Notes under the pieces: generated by a model
What the model was told of the DNA's origin: nothing
What the model saw: the letters and a program-made list of their open reading frames with translations, nothing else
Databases searched by the model: none
Shown: positions 8,102-17,742 of the stretch, in pieces
Numbering within the stretch: position 1 is the first letter of the stretch
Layout of the letters: each line of letters opens with the position of its first letter
NCBI GenBank assembly: GCA_016718315.1
Contig: JADKDV010000004.1
Span: 744,001-808,000 of the forward strand
Source: Candidatus Obscuribacter sp.
Lineage (GTDB): Bacteria; Cyanobacteriota; Vampirovibrionia; Obscuribacterales; Obscuribacteraceae
DNA length: 64,000 nt
Direction: 5' to 3'
Program-made: the position numbers and the translations under genes

Positions 8102-11100
8102 ATGTCCACCACAGACAAGCCAGAGGTCAAGGTCGAGCCGCCGCATAAGGCAGCTGAGACTAGCGACAAGAGTGTGCAGCAGCAGGCCGCTACGACCGCT
8201 GCAGATGCTTTGCGGCTTGATGCCAACCTCACAGGTAAAACCACAGATACGGCCGCCACCACCACTGCCAAAGCTGCCGATAGTGCAGCTGTCGTGACCG
8301 ATACTGCTGCCAAACCTGTCGATACAACAGTTAGAGGGTTCAATCCCACCAGCGCTGATTTAGTTGGTGCTTCTGTCAACGCTTTGACCAAGGCTCAGGG
8401 CACTGAGCAAGTACTGGCTGTTTTGCAGGGCAAAAGTGCCAGTGAGCGCCAGGCTATCCTCGAAGGGTACAAGCAGGTCAATACAACTGATTTGCTCTCC
8501 GACCTGGGGCGCAAAGGTATAAGCGGTACTGATTACACAAGAGTAGTTACTGCTATCCGTAAACCCGATGGGGTGACCGATACGGCTGGCTCTCTCGAGC
8601 GCAATCTGGCCAGTATCCAGGCCAGTCCCGGTACAGCCGCTCAGACTCAAGCTGAGCGCCAGATGCGGGACAATATCAGCACACTTAGTACAAAAGAGCT
8701 ACAAGATTTGGACCGCACGCTCAAAGCCGGGCACAACGGCCAGGGGCTCAAAGAGCTGTTGCTGGACAATCAGACCATCACAGCCAGTACGCGTAAAGCT
8801 CTGGAGTTGCAGCTTTATGGACAGAGTCCGGCACCGTCCGAGCGCACATTGCAAGGTAGTGATTACCGCTCAAGTCACCCTGAGGTAGCGCTCGCTCTTG
8901 CCGAAAACGCCCTGGCTAACAAAGATCTCAGTCAGTTTCAGGAAGCCATGCGCAATGCTCCAGAAGCTGCCAGGCAGAGCTTTGCCCAGGGCAAAGACGG
9001 CAAAACTGGGGAGCAGCGTCTCGCTGAAGTTTTTAAAGATGCTGAACTGAGCCGTGCTACAGATTTTATGTACCGCGGTGGCGTCAAGCTTGAGTCTCTG
9101 GTTACAGCCAATGACAAACAGTTTTTGTTTTGGCGCATGCAGGGTGGTATCGATGTAGCACTCAGTAATGCTCGGGTAGAGGATGTAGACTCCTACCGAC
9201 GTGGTCAGACTCTCGCTAATCAAAGCACAGATAAGTCCAATTTGACCCCGGAGCAAAAGCGCGATCTGGATTTTTATGGCAGTCTAAATGCCAGACTCAA
9301 ACAGGCTTTTAGTGAGCCTGGTCAGCTTATCGCCAAAGAAGATTTACTACTCAATCAAGGCTCTTTTATCAGTCAATATGCTGGTGGCAAAAGCCCCAAT
9401 GAGCGCTTTGCTGCTATCGAACACATGAGCGAAAGCGAGCGAGTAAGGCTCAATCAAAGCCCTGAAATGCGCGCTCAGTTAGAGCGTGCCATCACACAAC
9501 TAGCACCAGGCGAAGAAGCTAACCGCGCTAAACAACTGCTGGAGCGTAAGCTATCGGCACCGAGCGAAGCGGAAGCGCAAAAGGTCGGTCGCACAGTGAC
9601 AGAGACTTTGCAAGACAATCCGCCCCCACCCTATCACCACGCTGATGTGCTCAACTCGCTGGCTCGTATGTCTGGAGACGAAGCCAAACGTTATAGAGAG
9701 GATGCACAGTTTAGACGCGAAACCGATGCCAAATTAAAAGAATATCTAGGTGAACGTGCCCTGCCAGGGCTGGGCGCGCCGCCCAATTGGACCGATCCGC
9801 AATTGCGTTTAGCTGAGCGTATGACCAGTGCCCTTGCTAAAGGAGAAGACCCTACTGGCGATCCCACCAGTCGTGTGGTGTTGCAAGCTTTGCGCGCCAC
9901 CGAGGGGCAAAACAACTCGATAGGCGGTCTCAATATCATCTCGCGCCATCCTGAAGAAGCCCGCGGTATCCATCAGGCCATCGAAAAAATCCTCAAAGAC
10001 GATCCTGCTTTAGCTGCTCGCATAAAAGCCAACCCTAATTCGCCTGAGGCGCGCAATTTTAGTTTTGCTCTGCGTGTGGAGTCAGGTGCTGCTAAACCAC
10101 CATTGCAAGACTATGAGCTTGGTCCGATGCTCGGGCGCTTTTACCGGGATGGTCATCTAAATGTGGCAGACCGGGCGCGGTTTGCTCAAACACCTGAGGA
10201 TAAGTATCGAGCAGTAGTCGAGACCAGCTCTCCACAAGAGCGTCAGATGCTCTTGCAAAAGGATGCTCAGGGACCAGCGAGTGAGTTGCAGTATGCGGTC
10301 TTTGGCAGACTCAGTGCTGAGCACAAAGCTGTTTTGACCAATGGTCTGCAATCAGGTGCGCTAGATGCTGCTGATAAGGCGCGTCTGGCTGTACTCGATA
10401 ATAATCTCTCTACAGCCAATCTTGGCACAATCCTAAAAGACCAGGATATAAGCCAGGTCAAAGCAGACTATGCGCGCAAGTACGGGCGCGATATGGATGC
10501 TGATGCCCTGGAGCGGGCACCCATTGCCAGCCGTCTGGCGGTGCAAGAATTGTTGAGCTCATCGCGCACTACCAGTGGTGATCAGTTTATTGCCAGGCAA
10601 CCAGCCCTTGATGCTCGTCCGGGCTCGACGTTTTTTAATAGCGATGGTGATGTCGCTAACCTCGAGGCCAGTCGCAACAATATCGCCCAGATGCTGACTC
10701 AAGCCAGTGCTGAGCAAAGGCAAGTCAATGACGCTGACTATAAGCGTCGTATCGGTGCCATGGATCAAGCCATTACTCAGTACGATAAGGATCAAAATCG
10801 CACTAGAGAGGCTCTCGATCAAGCTATTCAGACCACTATTCAGGCAGCTGTATTTGCCAGTGCTGTACTCTCTGACGGACTGACTTTACCGATTGCACTG
10901 AGCGTTGCCGGAGCGACCTTTCATGCGGCTTTGTCCAACGACACCGACCCCTGGAGTCGCACCAAGACTCTTGCTAAAGGCTTTGTAGACTCGGCTGTCA
11001 TGGCTATACCAGGCTCACAGCTGGGCGCTATGATGCGTATCTCGGAGAGTGCTGCGCAAGTCACGGCTACTCGCCTGGCAGGCAGCACACTTTTGCGCGA

Positions 11101-13702
11101 AGGGGCGCAAACTGAGGTGCAGGCGTCTTTGCAGGGGCTGGCCAGCAATGCTATCAAATCTGGTAATACCAAAATTGGCCAGGAAGAGTTTACTAGAGTG
11201 GCAGGAACGCTAGCTAAACCTGGAGCCACACCAGAAGAAGTCAGTCGCCTTGCCGCAACACTCCAGACTGAGTACCAGGCGGCAGTTAATAAAGGAGCCG
11301 CTGATTACTTTACTACCGCTGTACAACTGAGAGAAGCAGCCAAGATAGGCGGACTGAGTAGCAGTCTTGCTGGTACCGTTAATGGTGCTATTGATTACGA
11401 CCCACGTCAGTCTGTTGCTGCCAACTTGACTCGTATTGGTGCCAGTGCCTCCCTTGGTGCTATTGAGGGAGCAGGCATGACAGTCGCTTTTGGTTATGGC
11501 ATTACTGCTATTCGCGGTGTGCTCAGACGCGGAGTCGACGGTAATCTGACTGTGCGAAGTGAGGGTAGTGATACCAAGCAGCTAGAAATTGTCAGCACCG
11601 GCCCTGATGGCAGAGAAATAGTCAAGACTGTGCCAAAGGATGTCGACACGCCTATTTTGCCCACAGATGTATTGAGAGTAAAAGCCGCTAACGACAACGG
11701 TCTTACTCCTACGCCAACGCCTGCAGAAGCCCTACTACCGCCGTTGCAGCTGGTTGTCGGAGTCGATCCTCGCAATGTACCCCGTGCGGCCAACGAAAAC
11801 CATCCCCGCGCCGATAACGATAATTTGCCTTATATACAGGAGCCTATGGTGGTCAACGGCAATCAGCCAATTACTGCCGCTGGGCGCGATGAAAGTGGCA
11901 ACAGACCGAGACTCTCGCTGGTCAATAATGAGCGGCCGCTGAGCGATAGTCGGCCCACGGATCTAGATAGACCAGCTACGACAGATCGCACCAGTGCAAG
12001 ACCAATTACCACAAAACCTGGAGACAAAGCTCCTCTATCAGAAGAAGCCCTGACTCGTGCACTGGGCGCTAATGCCTCCAATATCAAAGCGCTGGAAGCA
12101 GATCCAAGATTTAAAGCGCATATAGAGTGGCTCAAGGCTCACTCCGGTGAGACCGATCCTAAGGCTTACAGCGATATGATATTGCTCGCCAAGCGCGTCG
12201 AGAGTACTGGGACACCGGCTCTACTAGTGCCTCTCGATCGACTGCAGGATGCCCCGCCAGCAACTTTGCGTTTTATCCGAGATCGTATGGTCGAAGCCGG
12301 TAACGGCTTTAAACGACCTGTTGATGAGCAGCAAGGTAAGCAATACGAGTACGCTGCCTCCAGATATTTGATGGAGCGCTTTAGCGGCAAAAACAGTGAG
12401 CCAATCAGTATTCCTGATGTGACAGTCGGTCGCACCCACGCCAGTCTCAATGCCAATATGAGAGATTGGGTCTATATACCAAGTGCGCAGGGTTCACCGA
12501 TGGATCATGCCAAGGTAGACGGTATGTTTATTAATGTCAAAGATGGCAGATTTATTCCGGTAGACATCAAAATGAATCAAAAGGCTGTCGACAAAAAAGA
12601 AAATGCAGATAACTTGCTCAATTTGACATTTGATGAAGGCAACACCAGTCGACCACTCAATGCCACTAATGGCTTTTTTGTCAGGGATCCCAGTGATGAC
12701 CTGGTGGTTAGAAGATTTGCTGAAATACTCGATCCCACCAGATCTGCCGGGCTGTCTACCAATGTCAGCGTGTTTAATGGCGCTGTGACTTATCCTGAGC
12801 TCAAGGACAGGACCAATCGTGAGATGGCACAAACACTGCGTACGTTTATGGATCAAATGGGCAAAGTCGATAATAAGTTTATGACTGATTGGGCGGCCAG
12901 AGTACAGAGGTCAGAGACTTATTATCGTAGACACGAAAACCCCAATGCCCGCGCAGAAGGCGTGCCCGAACCCAGCCAAAATTTGGATCTGGCCGCCACG
13001 CCGCAACAGCAGGCCGATGCTGCTGCCACCAATAAGCTCTTTATACGATTGCAGTTTTTAGATGACAAACTAAAGCTCAGCGATAGGGAGCAATTAGGGC
13101 AGTTGCAGCGTGACTTGACTGGTAAAGGTGTGCAAGCCTCGGATAGCGAGTTGCTTAGTATCTACCACAGCTCAAAAGATATAAAGGATCCAATCCAGAG
13201 AGCCCAGGCTCGTCAGGCCGCTGCTGAGACATTTGCTACATTGCGCCTCCAAAACCCCGATATATCTCTCAAAGAAATGAACACTTTGACTCAATATCGC
13301 AATGAATTTCAGGAGCCTGTCACTTTGGCCCATATGCGCGAAACTGAAAAGGTCCTGGAAGTCTATAAACAACTCGGCCAAACTCCACCAAGCCGCATGG
13401 ATGCGTATATTGGAGTGTTAGACAATCAGACCGAAAGACATGCAGTCATGGCTCTGACTCAACCAATCAGAGCCAATATTGACTCCTGGCTCAGCACTCA
13501 ATCGGCTAGCGGTCAGGCCACTATGGCGCCTATACTCGACAGGTTTTTTACTCCTGGCGCCAGAATTAGCTCTGAGGATGCCAATCGAGTACAGTTTGCT
13601 CTGACTCGCTATTTTGAGCAAAAGGCTGGTGTAAGCAAGGATGTTGCTGCCACTCGCACGGCAATAGTCATGCAAGTTTTTAATCGAGCAATGAGACCTT
13701 AA
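8102..13702 (+). CDS. Giant multidomain protein with a candidate PD-(D/E)XK nuclease-like motif
   Basis: A protein of about 1866 residues with no signal peptide. The first 100 residues are Ala/Thr/Gln-rich and low in complexity (QQQAATTAADALR). Then follow long helical regions with many E/R/Q, a hydrophobic stretch at about residues 905-980 (IQAAVFASAVLSDGLTLPIALSVAGATF), and a second Gly/Ala-rich stretch around 1120. A disordered Asn/Pro-rich linker spans about 1200-1310. Near the C-terminus is E in GKQYEYAASRYLMERF, then D1473 (KVDGMF) and D1488-I-K1490 (FIPVDIKMN). That is the E...D...(D/E)xK layout of restriction-endonuclease-like folds. A further 375 helical residues follow. The ATG at 8102 is preferred over GTG/TTG-type extensions because MSTTDKPEVKV begins the same style of N-terminus seen in neighbouring proteins. 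A polymorphic-toxin-like or secreted effector role is conceivable but unproven. Confidence 0.65.
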   Translation: MSTTDKPEVKVEPPHKAAETSDKSVQQQAATTAADALRLDANLTGKTTDTAATTTAKAADSAAVVTDTAAKPVDTTVRGFNPTSADLVGASVNALTKAQGTEQVLAVLQGKSASERQAILEGYKQVNTTDLLSDLGRKGISGTDYTRVVTAIRKPDGVTDTAGSLERNLASIQASPGTAAQTQAERQMRDNISTLSTKELQDLDRTLKAGHNGQGLKELLLDNQTITASTRKALELQLYGQSPAPSERTLQGSDYRSSHPEVALALAENALANKDLSQFQEAMRNAPEAARQSFAQGKDGKTGEQRLAEVFKDAELSRATDFMYRGGVKLESLVTANDKQFLFWRMQGGIDVALSNARVEDVDSYRRGQTLANQSTDKSNLTPEQKRDLDFYGSLNARLKQAFSEPGQLIAKEDLLLNQGSFISQYAGGKSPNERFAAIEHMSESERVRLNQSPEMRAQLERAITQLAPGEEANRAKQLLERKLSAPSEAEAQKVGRTVTETLQDNPPPPYHHADVLNSLARMSGDEAKRYREDAQFRRETDAKLKEYLGERALPGLGAPPNWTDPQLRLAERMTSALAKGEDPTGDPTSRVVLQALRATEGQNNSIGGLNIISRHPEEARGIHQAIEKILKDDPALAARIKANPNSPEARNFSFALRVESGAAKPPLQDYELGPMLGRFYRDGHLNVADRARFAQTPEDKYRAVVETSSPQERQMLLQKDAQGPASELQYAVFGRLSAEHKAVLTNGLQSGALDAADKARLAVLDNNLSTANLGTILKDQDISQVKADYARKYGRDMDADALERAPIASRLAVQELLSSSRTTSGDQFIARQPALDARPGSTFFNSDGDVANLEASRNNIAQMLTQASAEQRQVNDADYKRRIGAMDQAITQYDKDQNRTREALDQAIQTTIQAAVFASAVLSDGLTLPIALSVAGATFHAALSNDTDPWSRTKTLAKGFVDSAVMAIPGSQLGAMMRISESAAQVTATRLAGSTLLREGAQTEVQASLQGLASNAIKSGNTKIGQEEFTRVAGTLAKPGATPEEVSRLAATLQTEYQAAVNKGAADYFTTAVQLREAAKIGGLSSSLAGTVNGAIDYDPRQSVAANLTRIGASASLGAIEGAGMTVAFGYGITAIRGVLRRGVDGNLTVRSEGSDTKQLEIVSTGPDGREIVKTVPKDVDTPILPTDVLRVKAANDNGLTPTPTPAEALLPPLQLVVGVDPRNVPRAANENHPRADNDNLPYIQEPMVVNGNQPITAAGRDESGNRPRLSLVNNERPLSDSRPTDLDRPATTDRTSARPITTKPGDKAPLSEEALTRALGANASNIKALEADPRFKAHIEWLKAHSGETDPKAYSDMILLAKRVESTGTPALLVPLDRLQDAPPATLRFIRDRMVEAGNGFKRPVDEQQGKQYEYAASRYLMERFSGKNSEPISIPDVTVGRTHASLNANMRDWVYIPSAQGSPMDHAKVDGMFINVKDGRFIPVDIKMNQKAVDKKENADNLLNLTFDEGNTSRPLNATNGFFVRDPSDDLVVRRFAEILDPTRSAGLSTNVSVFNGAVTYPELKDRTNREMAQTLRTFMDQMGKVDNKFMTDWAARVQRSETYYRRHENPNARAEGVPEPSQNLDLAATPQQQADAAATNKLFIRLQFLDDKLKLSDREQLGQLQRDLTGKGVQASDSELLSIYHSSKDIKDPIQRAQARQAAAETFATLRLQNPDISLKEMNTLTQYRNEFQEPVTLAHMRETEKVLEVYKQLGQTPPSRMDAYIGVLDNQTERHAVMALTQPIRANIDSWLSTQSASGQATMAPILDRFFTPGARISSEDANRVQFALTRYFEQKAGVSKDVAATRTAIVMQVFNRAMRP

Positions 13703-13706
13703 TTGG

Positions 13707-14564
13707 ATGGCAGTCTCAATCATTACTCCCGGTCATTTGCAACTTTTGCTGTCAGACAAAAGGCTGGCGCCGACAGTAGTAGATGCACGCACTCGGGGCG
13801 AGTATGACCAGGGACACATCCCTGGCGCTGTGCATATCGCCTGGGAGGACTGGAATGCAAGACCGCCAAAGGGGCTGAGCCTGGATCTCTGGGAGCCAGG
13901 TTACTGGGGCTTGCTCGACAATGCCCGGCTGGATAGCTTTGCTGCCAGGCTTGGTCAACTGGGCATAAGTAACAGTCGACCAGTGGTAGTTTATGCCGAT
14001 TGCCTCAAGTCCAAAGGCACCGAGGGTCGTGTTGCCTGGATGTTGCTTTATCTTGGTGTCGAGCAGGTGATGCTCCTTGATGGTGGTTACAGCGGCTGGC
14101 TTGGTGCTGGTGGCAGTATTGAGCTGGAGCAGGCTAAACCAGTAAGAGCTGAGTTTGTCCTGCGCTTAGATCAGCGGCGCAGGGTCTCGACTCGCTATCT
14201 GGCTAAACAATTGAGTAAAGGGCAGCTGCCCGTATCTATAGATACGCGTAGTCTGGCTGAGTACCAGGGTGATAGTTATGATTACCAGCCGCGCACCGGG
14301 CACATGCCGCATTCCAAGCATCTCACTTATGAGAGTCTCTTTAGAGCAGACGGGCGTTTTGTCCAGGCCAAAGAGTTTTTGGCTCTGGTAACAGCGGAGG
14401 CCTTTGACTGCCCTACTCTGATGACATATTGCGAGGTAGGTGTGCGGGCGTCGACCTATGCGCTACTGCTCGAGGCTTATACCGGGCGGGTGCTGCCTGT
14501 TTATGACGGCTCAGTAATGGAGTGGGGCGCAAATAAAGCTTTGCCATTGCTAAAGAGCGATTGA
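13707..14564 (+). CDS. Two-domain rhodanese-type sulfurtransferase
   Basis: A 285-residue protein with two tandem rhodanese domains, matching thiosulfate or 3-mercaptopyruvate sulfurtransferases in length. The N-terminal domain shows VVDARTRGEYDQGHIPGA and VMLLDGGYSGW. The C-terminal domain shows IDTRSLAEYQG, RTGHMPHSKHL and the active loop YCEVGVRAS with the catalytic cysteine at about residue 242. These enzymes pass a sulfane sulfur from a donor to a thiophilic acceptor such as cyanide, thiols or iron-sulfur assembly factors. Whether the donor is thiosulfate or mercaptopyruvate cannot be told from the loop with confidence. The gene starts 4 nt after the giant gene's stop and may be translationally coupled to it. 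Confidence 0.9.
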   Translation: MAVSIITPGHLQLLLSDKRLAPTVVDARTRGEYDQGHIPGAVHIAWEDWNARPPKGLSLDLWEPGYWGLLDNARLDSFAARLGQLGISNSRPVVVYADCLKSKGTEGRVAWMLLYLGVEQVMLLDGGYSGWLGAGGSIELEQAKPVRAEFVLRLDQRRRVSTRYLAKQLSKGQLPVSIDTRSLAEYQGDSYDYQPRTGHMPHSKHLTYESLFRADGRFVQAKEFLALVTAEAFDCPTLMTYCEVGVRASTYALLLEAYTGRVLPVYDGSVMEWGANKALPLLKSD

Positions 14565-14628
14565 AGGGTCTTTTACAACTTTTTTACACCTGAGCGCTTA
14601 AAGTAAGCTACCCCAAAGTGAGATTACT

Positions 14629-15522
14629 ATGAGTTCAAAAGGCGAAGGCGCTCCTCTAAGAGAGGCAAGCGAGCAACCAGTCAAGGCGGCTGCCCCAGAA
14701 AGCCCACTGCAACAGCAGGCTGATGCCTTGCGCTTTGACAATGCCGCAAGCAAAGTGGCGGTACTGGAGCCCACTCGTGATACTCAAAAAATTGGTGACA
14801 AGCCTCAGGCAATCGACCCGGTCAATTTTAAAGCCGAAAATCAAGCCATGGAACGCATTGGTGGTGCCATATTTAGAGACTCTGCCGCTCCTCATCTCGC
14901 GCGCCTCAAAGAAGCTGATCCAGCTGGCAATGGTGCTATTACCAGTAGTGGTATGAAAAAATATTTGAGCGAAGCTAACGCCTATAGCGGTGCCGATAAA
15001 GACAGTCGCTATCCTGGTCAGTTTGTACGCTCTGTTGATGCGCTTGCTAAAGGCTTTGACAGCCCTGCTCTTAAAGAGTTTAAGGATGACAAAGGCAATA
15101 TCAGTCGAGAATCATTTACAGCAGGTATCTTGGGCCGTCAGGACCGTCTCGCTAAGATGGAGACAAAGCCAGAAGTACCAGCTAGACCTGAGGCAGTACA
15201 GCCAAAGCCTGAAGCTGCTAAGTTTAACGACAAAGTCAAAGAGTTAACTACTGTGCGCGCTGGTGAAGGTCCTTATCAAGCCGCTGCTCGTATGCTCGGT
15301 GCCGAAAACGGCAAGGCGTCGCAGGCTGATATCAGGGCTCTGACCAGAGCACTCAAAGAACAATACATCGAAGATCATGGTGGCAAGAAAAATGCACTCA
15401 AAAGTCTCAAGCGCGGTGAGTCACTGATTGATAGTCCTGAGCAGATGGCAAAAGTCCTGGCTCGTATCAAAGATCCTGCATTGCAGACCAGACTGAGTGC
15501 ATTTGGTAAAAAACAGGGCTAA
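14629..15522 (+). CDS. Unknown protein with degenerate EF-hand-like loops
   Basis: A 297-residue hydrophilic protein without signal peptide. Its N-terminus (SPLQQQADALRFDNA) resembles the opening of the giant protein (QQQAATTAADALRLD), suggesting a shared targeting or spacer element. Two loops at about residues 98-110 (DPAGNGAITSSG) and 152-163 (KDDKGNISRESF) look like degenerate EF-hands, but the ligand at position 12 of the first is glycine, so calcium binding is doubtful. A Pro/Glu/Lys linker follows. The C-terminal 90 residues are helical and end in KRGESLIDSPEQMAKVLARI. The function is unknown. It starts 64 nt after the rhodanese gene on the same strand. Confidence 0.6.
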   Translation: MSSKGEGAPLREASEQPVKAAAPESPLQQQADALRFDNAASKVAVLEPTRDTQKIGDKPQAIDPVNFKAENQAMERIGGAIFRDSAAPHLARLKEADPAGNGAITSSGMKKYLSEANAYSGADKDSRYPGQFVRSVDALAKGFDSPALKEFKDDKGNISRESFTAGILGRQDRLAKMETKPEVPARPEAVQPKPEAAKFNDKVKELTTVRAGEGPYQAAARMLGAENGKASQADIRALTRALKEQYIEDHGGKKNALKSLKRGESLIDSPEQMAKVLARIKDPALQTRLSAFGKKQG

Positions 15523-15584
15523 TAAAACACTAGTGCCGTAGCGTTGGGTATTATATTCAAAATACTCCAGGCAGCAGTTAGCTG

Positions 15585-15600
15585 TTGCCAGCGCTGGCAA
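15585..15600. promoter_or_regulatory. 16-bp perfect palindrome touching the start of the HEAT gene
   Basis: TTGCCAGCGCTGGCAA is a perfect 8+8 inverted repeat ending one base before the ATG at 15602, exactly where a ribosome-binding site should lie. No other Shine-Dalgarno sequence is visible. It could be a repressor operator or an RNA hairpin that masks translation initiation. Confidence 0.45.
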
Positions 15601-15601
15601 T

Positions 15602-17263
15602 ATGAAACAACTCAGTTATAGCACCCGCACTCTGATCAATCGATTGCAGACTTTGTCTGTGGATCAAAAAGACTGGTTGGGCCGTCTGGACAAGACTGCT
15701 ATCGAGCAAGCTCTTGTGCTGGTCAAGCAGATAGCACAATCTGGTGAATGGCTGGCGGTAATTTATTTAGTACAGTATCTGGCAGCAAAGTCTGACGAAG
15801 TAGCGCGCTCAGCTGTAGATGCTATTGAGCTGCTTTTGCAAGATATAGCACCAGAGCATTTACTGCAGCTTGATGATCGTATACGCAGTGGTGGCTGGTC
15901 AGTGCCGGCGCATCTTTGCCTCTGGGATGATCTCAAATTTAGTGCATTGCAAAAGTATTTGATCGATGACAGACACATTGCACTTTTAGGAGTGGCATCC
16001 TTCCATCGTAGTGGCTATGAGCGCCAGGATGCAGTAAAGGAGCTGTCCCGGATCAATGATGGCAAAGAGTTGCCTTATCTGTTGATCAGATTGAGCGACT
16101 GGGTGCCGGCTGTACGACGTACAGCTGAGATAGCAGTGCAAGCACGTATCAAAACAGATTACTTACAACACTTTGTGGACAACCTGGCCTTAATCAAGAG
16201 AGTCAAGGAGAGGCAGCGCTGTGAGCCAGAGAGTCGACGCTTAGAGCTTATTGAGAGCGTGCATGCGCGGCTTAAGGAGCCTGCAAATTTTGATTTGCTG
16301 GTTAAAAATCTAAATCATAGAGACCTGACAGTAAGACGAGTTTGTCTCAGTCTTTTACTCGAAGTCCAAGAGCCGGAATTAGCAAAACTTGTGCCGCATA
16401 TTATTTACAATAGTGATGCCGTGATCCGGCAGCAAGCTGTCGGGCTTGCTCTCAGGCTGGGTATGGCAGAGCAGCAACTGGCTCTGGAGCGACTATTGCA
16501 GGACCGGGCTCCATCCATACGCTGTGAGGCTTTGCGTGGTTTGTGCACCACCGGTGGTGAGCTTGTCGCCTGGCGTTTGAGGACTGCATTGCTTGATCCA
16601 TCCACTAAAGTGCGCCAATACGCTGTCTGGCAGCTTGCTACCTTAGAGCCTGATTTTGACTTTCGAGGATTTTATACACAATGCCTGCAAGACCTGAGAG
16701 AGCCTCAGGCTCTGGCTGCGGCTGTTGCCGGTCTGGGTGAGATTGGTGTACCGGCAGATGGACAGCAAGTTTTGTCCATGCTGGATCATCCCCGATTGAT
16801 TGTCCAAAGAGCGGCCATCAAGGCTCTGAGCAAGCTGGATCCAGACCACCATACAGCTTCATTTTTGCGTTTGCTCAAAAGTGAAAGTGCCAGCGTATCT
16901 CGGGCTGCACAAAAGGCCCTGGATCGTACAAAAAACATAGTCACAGGCAGCACGCTGTGGCCGATATGCCAAGAGAGCGCATACTGGCATGTAAAACGTA
17001 ATGCCCTGATGCTTGTCAATCAGCTTGAGAAGTGGGATCGTCTCTGCTATCTCCTGCTTGCTCTGGCTGATAACGATAAGCAGCTAAAGACACTGGCCAT
17101 TAGTTGTTTGCCCTCCTGGCAGTCTCAGTATAAAACCACATGGGGCTTTACACGTCCCAACAGCAGACAGCAAGAGCTTTTGCGAAGTGCCTTGCGTGAT
17201 AGTGGTGATGTTATCCCCTGTGACTTGAGCGAGACACTGGAGCAGTGTCTCCGGGCTGTTTAG
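15602..17263 (+). CDS. HEAT-repeat protein
   Basis: A 553-residue soluble protein built of HEAT-like helical repeats throughout: SDWVPAVRRTAEIAVQA, NHRDLTVRRVCLSLLLEVQ, NSDAVIRQQAVGLALRLG, DRAPSIRCEALRGL, DPSTKVRQYAVWQLATL, DHPRLIVQRAAIKALSKLD and SESASVSRAAQKALDR. Each has the V-R-x-x-A pattern of PBS-lyase-type HEAT units. Such scaffolds bind proteins; no catalytic motif is seen. There is no signal peptide. The start codon follows immediately after a perfect palindrome, which may control it. It is followed by a non-coding region of about 540 nt. Confidence 0.75.
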   Translation: MKQLSYSTRTLINRLQTLSVDQKDWLGRLDKTAIEQALVLVKQIAQSGEWLAVIYLVQYLAAKSDEVARSAVDAIELLLQDIAPEHLLQLDDRIRSGGWSVPAHLCLWDDLKFSALQKYLIDDRHIALLGVASFHRSGYERQDAVKELSRINDGKELPYLLIRLSDWVPAVRRTAEIAVQARIKTDYLQHFVDNLALIKRVKERQRCEPESRRLELIESVHARLKEPANFDLLVKNLNHRDLTVRRVCLSLLLEVQEPELAKLVPHIIYNSDAVIRQQAVGLALRLGMAEQQLALERLLQDRAPSIRCEALRGLCTTGGELVAWRLRTALLDPSTKVRQYAVWQLATLEPDFDFRGFYTQCLQDLREPQALAAAVAGLGEIGVPADGQQVLSMLDHPRLIVQRAAIKALSKLDPDHHTASFLRLLKSESASVSRAAQKALDRTKNIVTGSTLWPICQESAYWHVKRNALMLVNQLEKWDRLCYLLLALADNDKQLKTLAISCLPSWQSQYKTTWGFTRPNSRQQELLRSALRDSGDVIPCDLSETLEQCLRAV

Positions 17264-17309
17264 TTACTCAAAAAGTTTTTTTTGTTGAGCAGTCTTTATT
17301 GTCACGTGA

Positions 17310-17465
17310 TTTTCATGTTGGCTCTCTTATTGTGTACACACAAAGAGCGGTTGAGGCAAATCAACCAACCAAATTTGAAAGATTTTTCTCGTGGGGAGGT
17401 AGAGTTTCACATCCGACAGTGCTTCGGTGCTGTCGGGTGGGACACTCACATTCTGCGAGTTTTTT
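17310..17465 (+). ncRNA. Candidate structured small RNA, unit 1
   Basis: This is the first of two related non-coding units. A promoter-like pair (TTTTCA at 17310-17315, then 17 nt, then TGTACA at 17333-17338) is followed by the conserved ACACAAAGAGCGG. A linker contains a GGTTGA/TCAACC hairpin, and the 63-nt core follows at 17389-17451. In the core, 17402-17447 folds into one long hairpin of about 19 base pairs with two internal mismatches, closed by C(UUCG)G. After it comes a small CTC/GAG hairpin and TTTTTT at 17460-17465, a plausible intrinsic terminator. A GGGGAGGT Shine-Dalgarno-like stretch before the hairpin has no start codon at useful distance, so coding is unlikely. It matches no RNA family I know. 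Confidence 0.55.
17389..17451 (+). repeat. 63-nt direct repeat, copy 1 (copy 2 at 17656-17718)
   Basis: The block from TCGTGGGGAGGT to GACACTCACAT occurs twice without a difference, 267 nt apart. Its inner part forms the UUCG-capped hairpin described for the two RNA units. Confidence 0.9.
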
Positions 17466-17562
17466 GTTTTGTAGTCTAGGTGTCGTGCACCGATTGTGGT
17501 GCTTGATAATTGGTTTTAACTAAATTGCAAAAAGTTTTGACCAGCGATTTTTACTCACGACA

Positions 17563-17720
17563 TTTTCACTCTGGCAAAGTTATCTTGTACATACAAAGAG
17601 CGGATGACGCAGACGCTAAATGCAAACGACAACCAGCTCAATTGACAAGTTTTTTTCGTGGGGAGGTAGAGTTTCACATCCGACAGTGCTTCGGTGCTGT
17701 CGGGTGGGACACTCACATAA
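17563..17720 (+). ncRNA. Candidate structured small RNA, unit 2
   Basis: The second copy has the same order of elements: TTTTCA at 17563-17568, exactly 17 nt, TGTACA at 17586-17591, ACATACAAAGAGCGG, a diverged linker, a T-run, and the 63-nt core at 17656-17718, which is base-for-base identical to 17389-17451. Only the boxes and the hairpin core are conserved, while the linker between them differs in length and sequence, as expected when promoter and structure are the selected parts. No U-run follows, and grxC has its own promoter just downstream. The unit may therefore end by processing or read into grxC. Confidence 0.5.
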
Positions 17721-17742
17721 GACGCCCTGACCCCGCAGCAGA

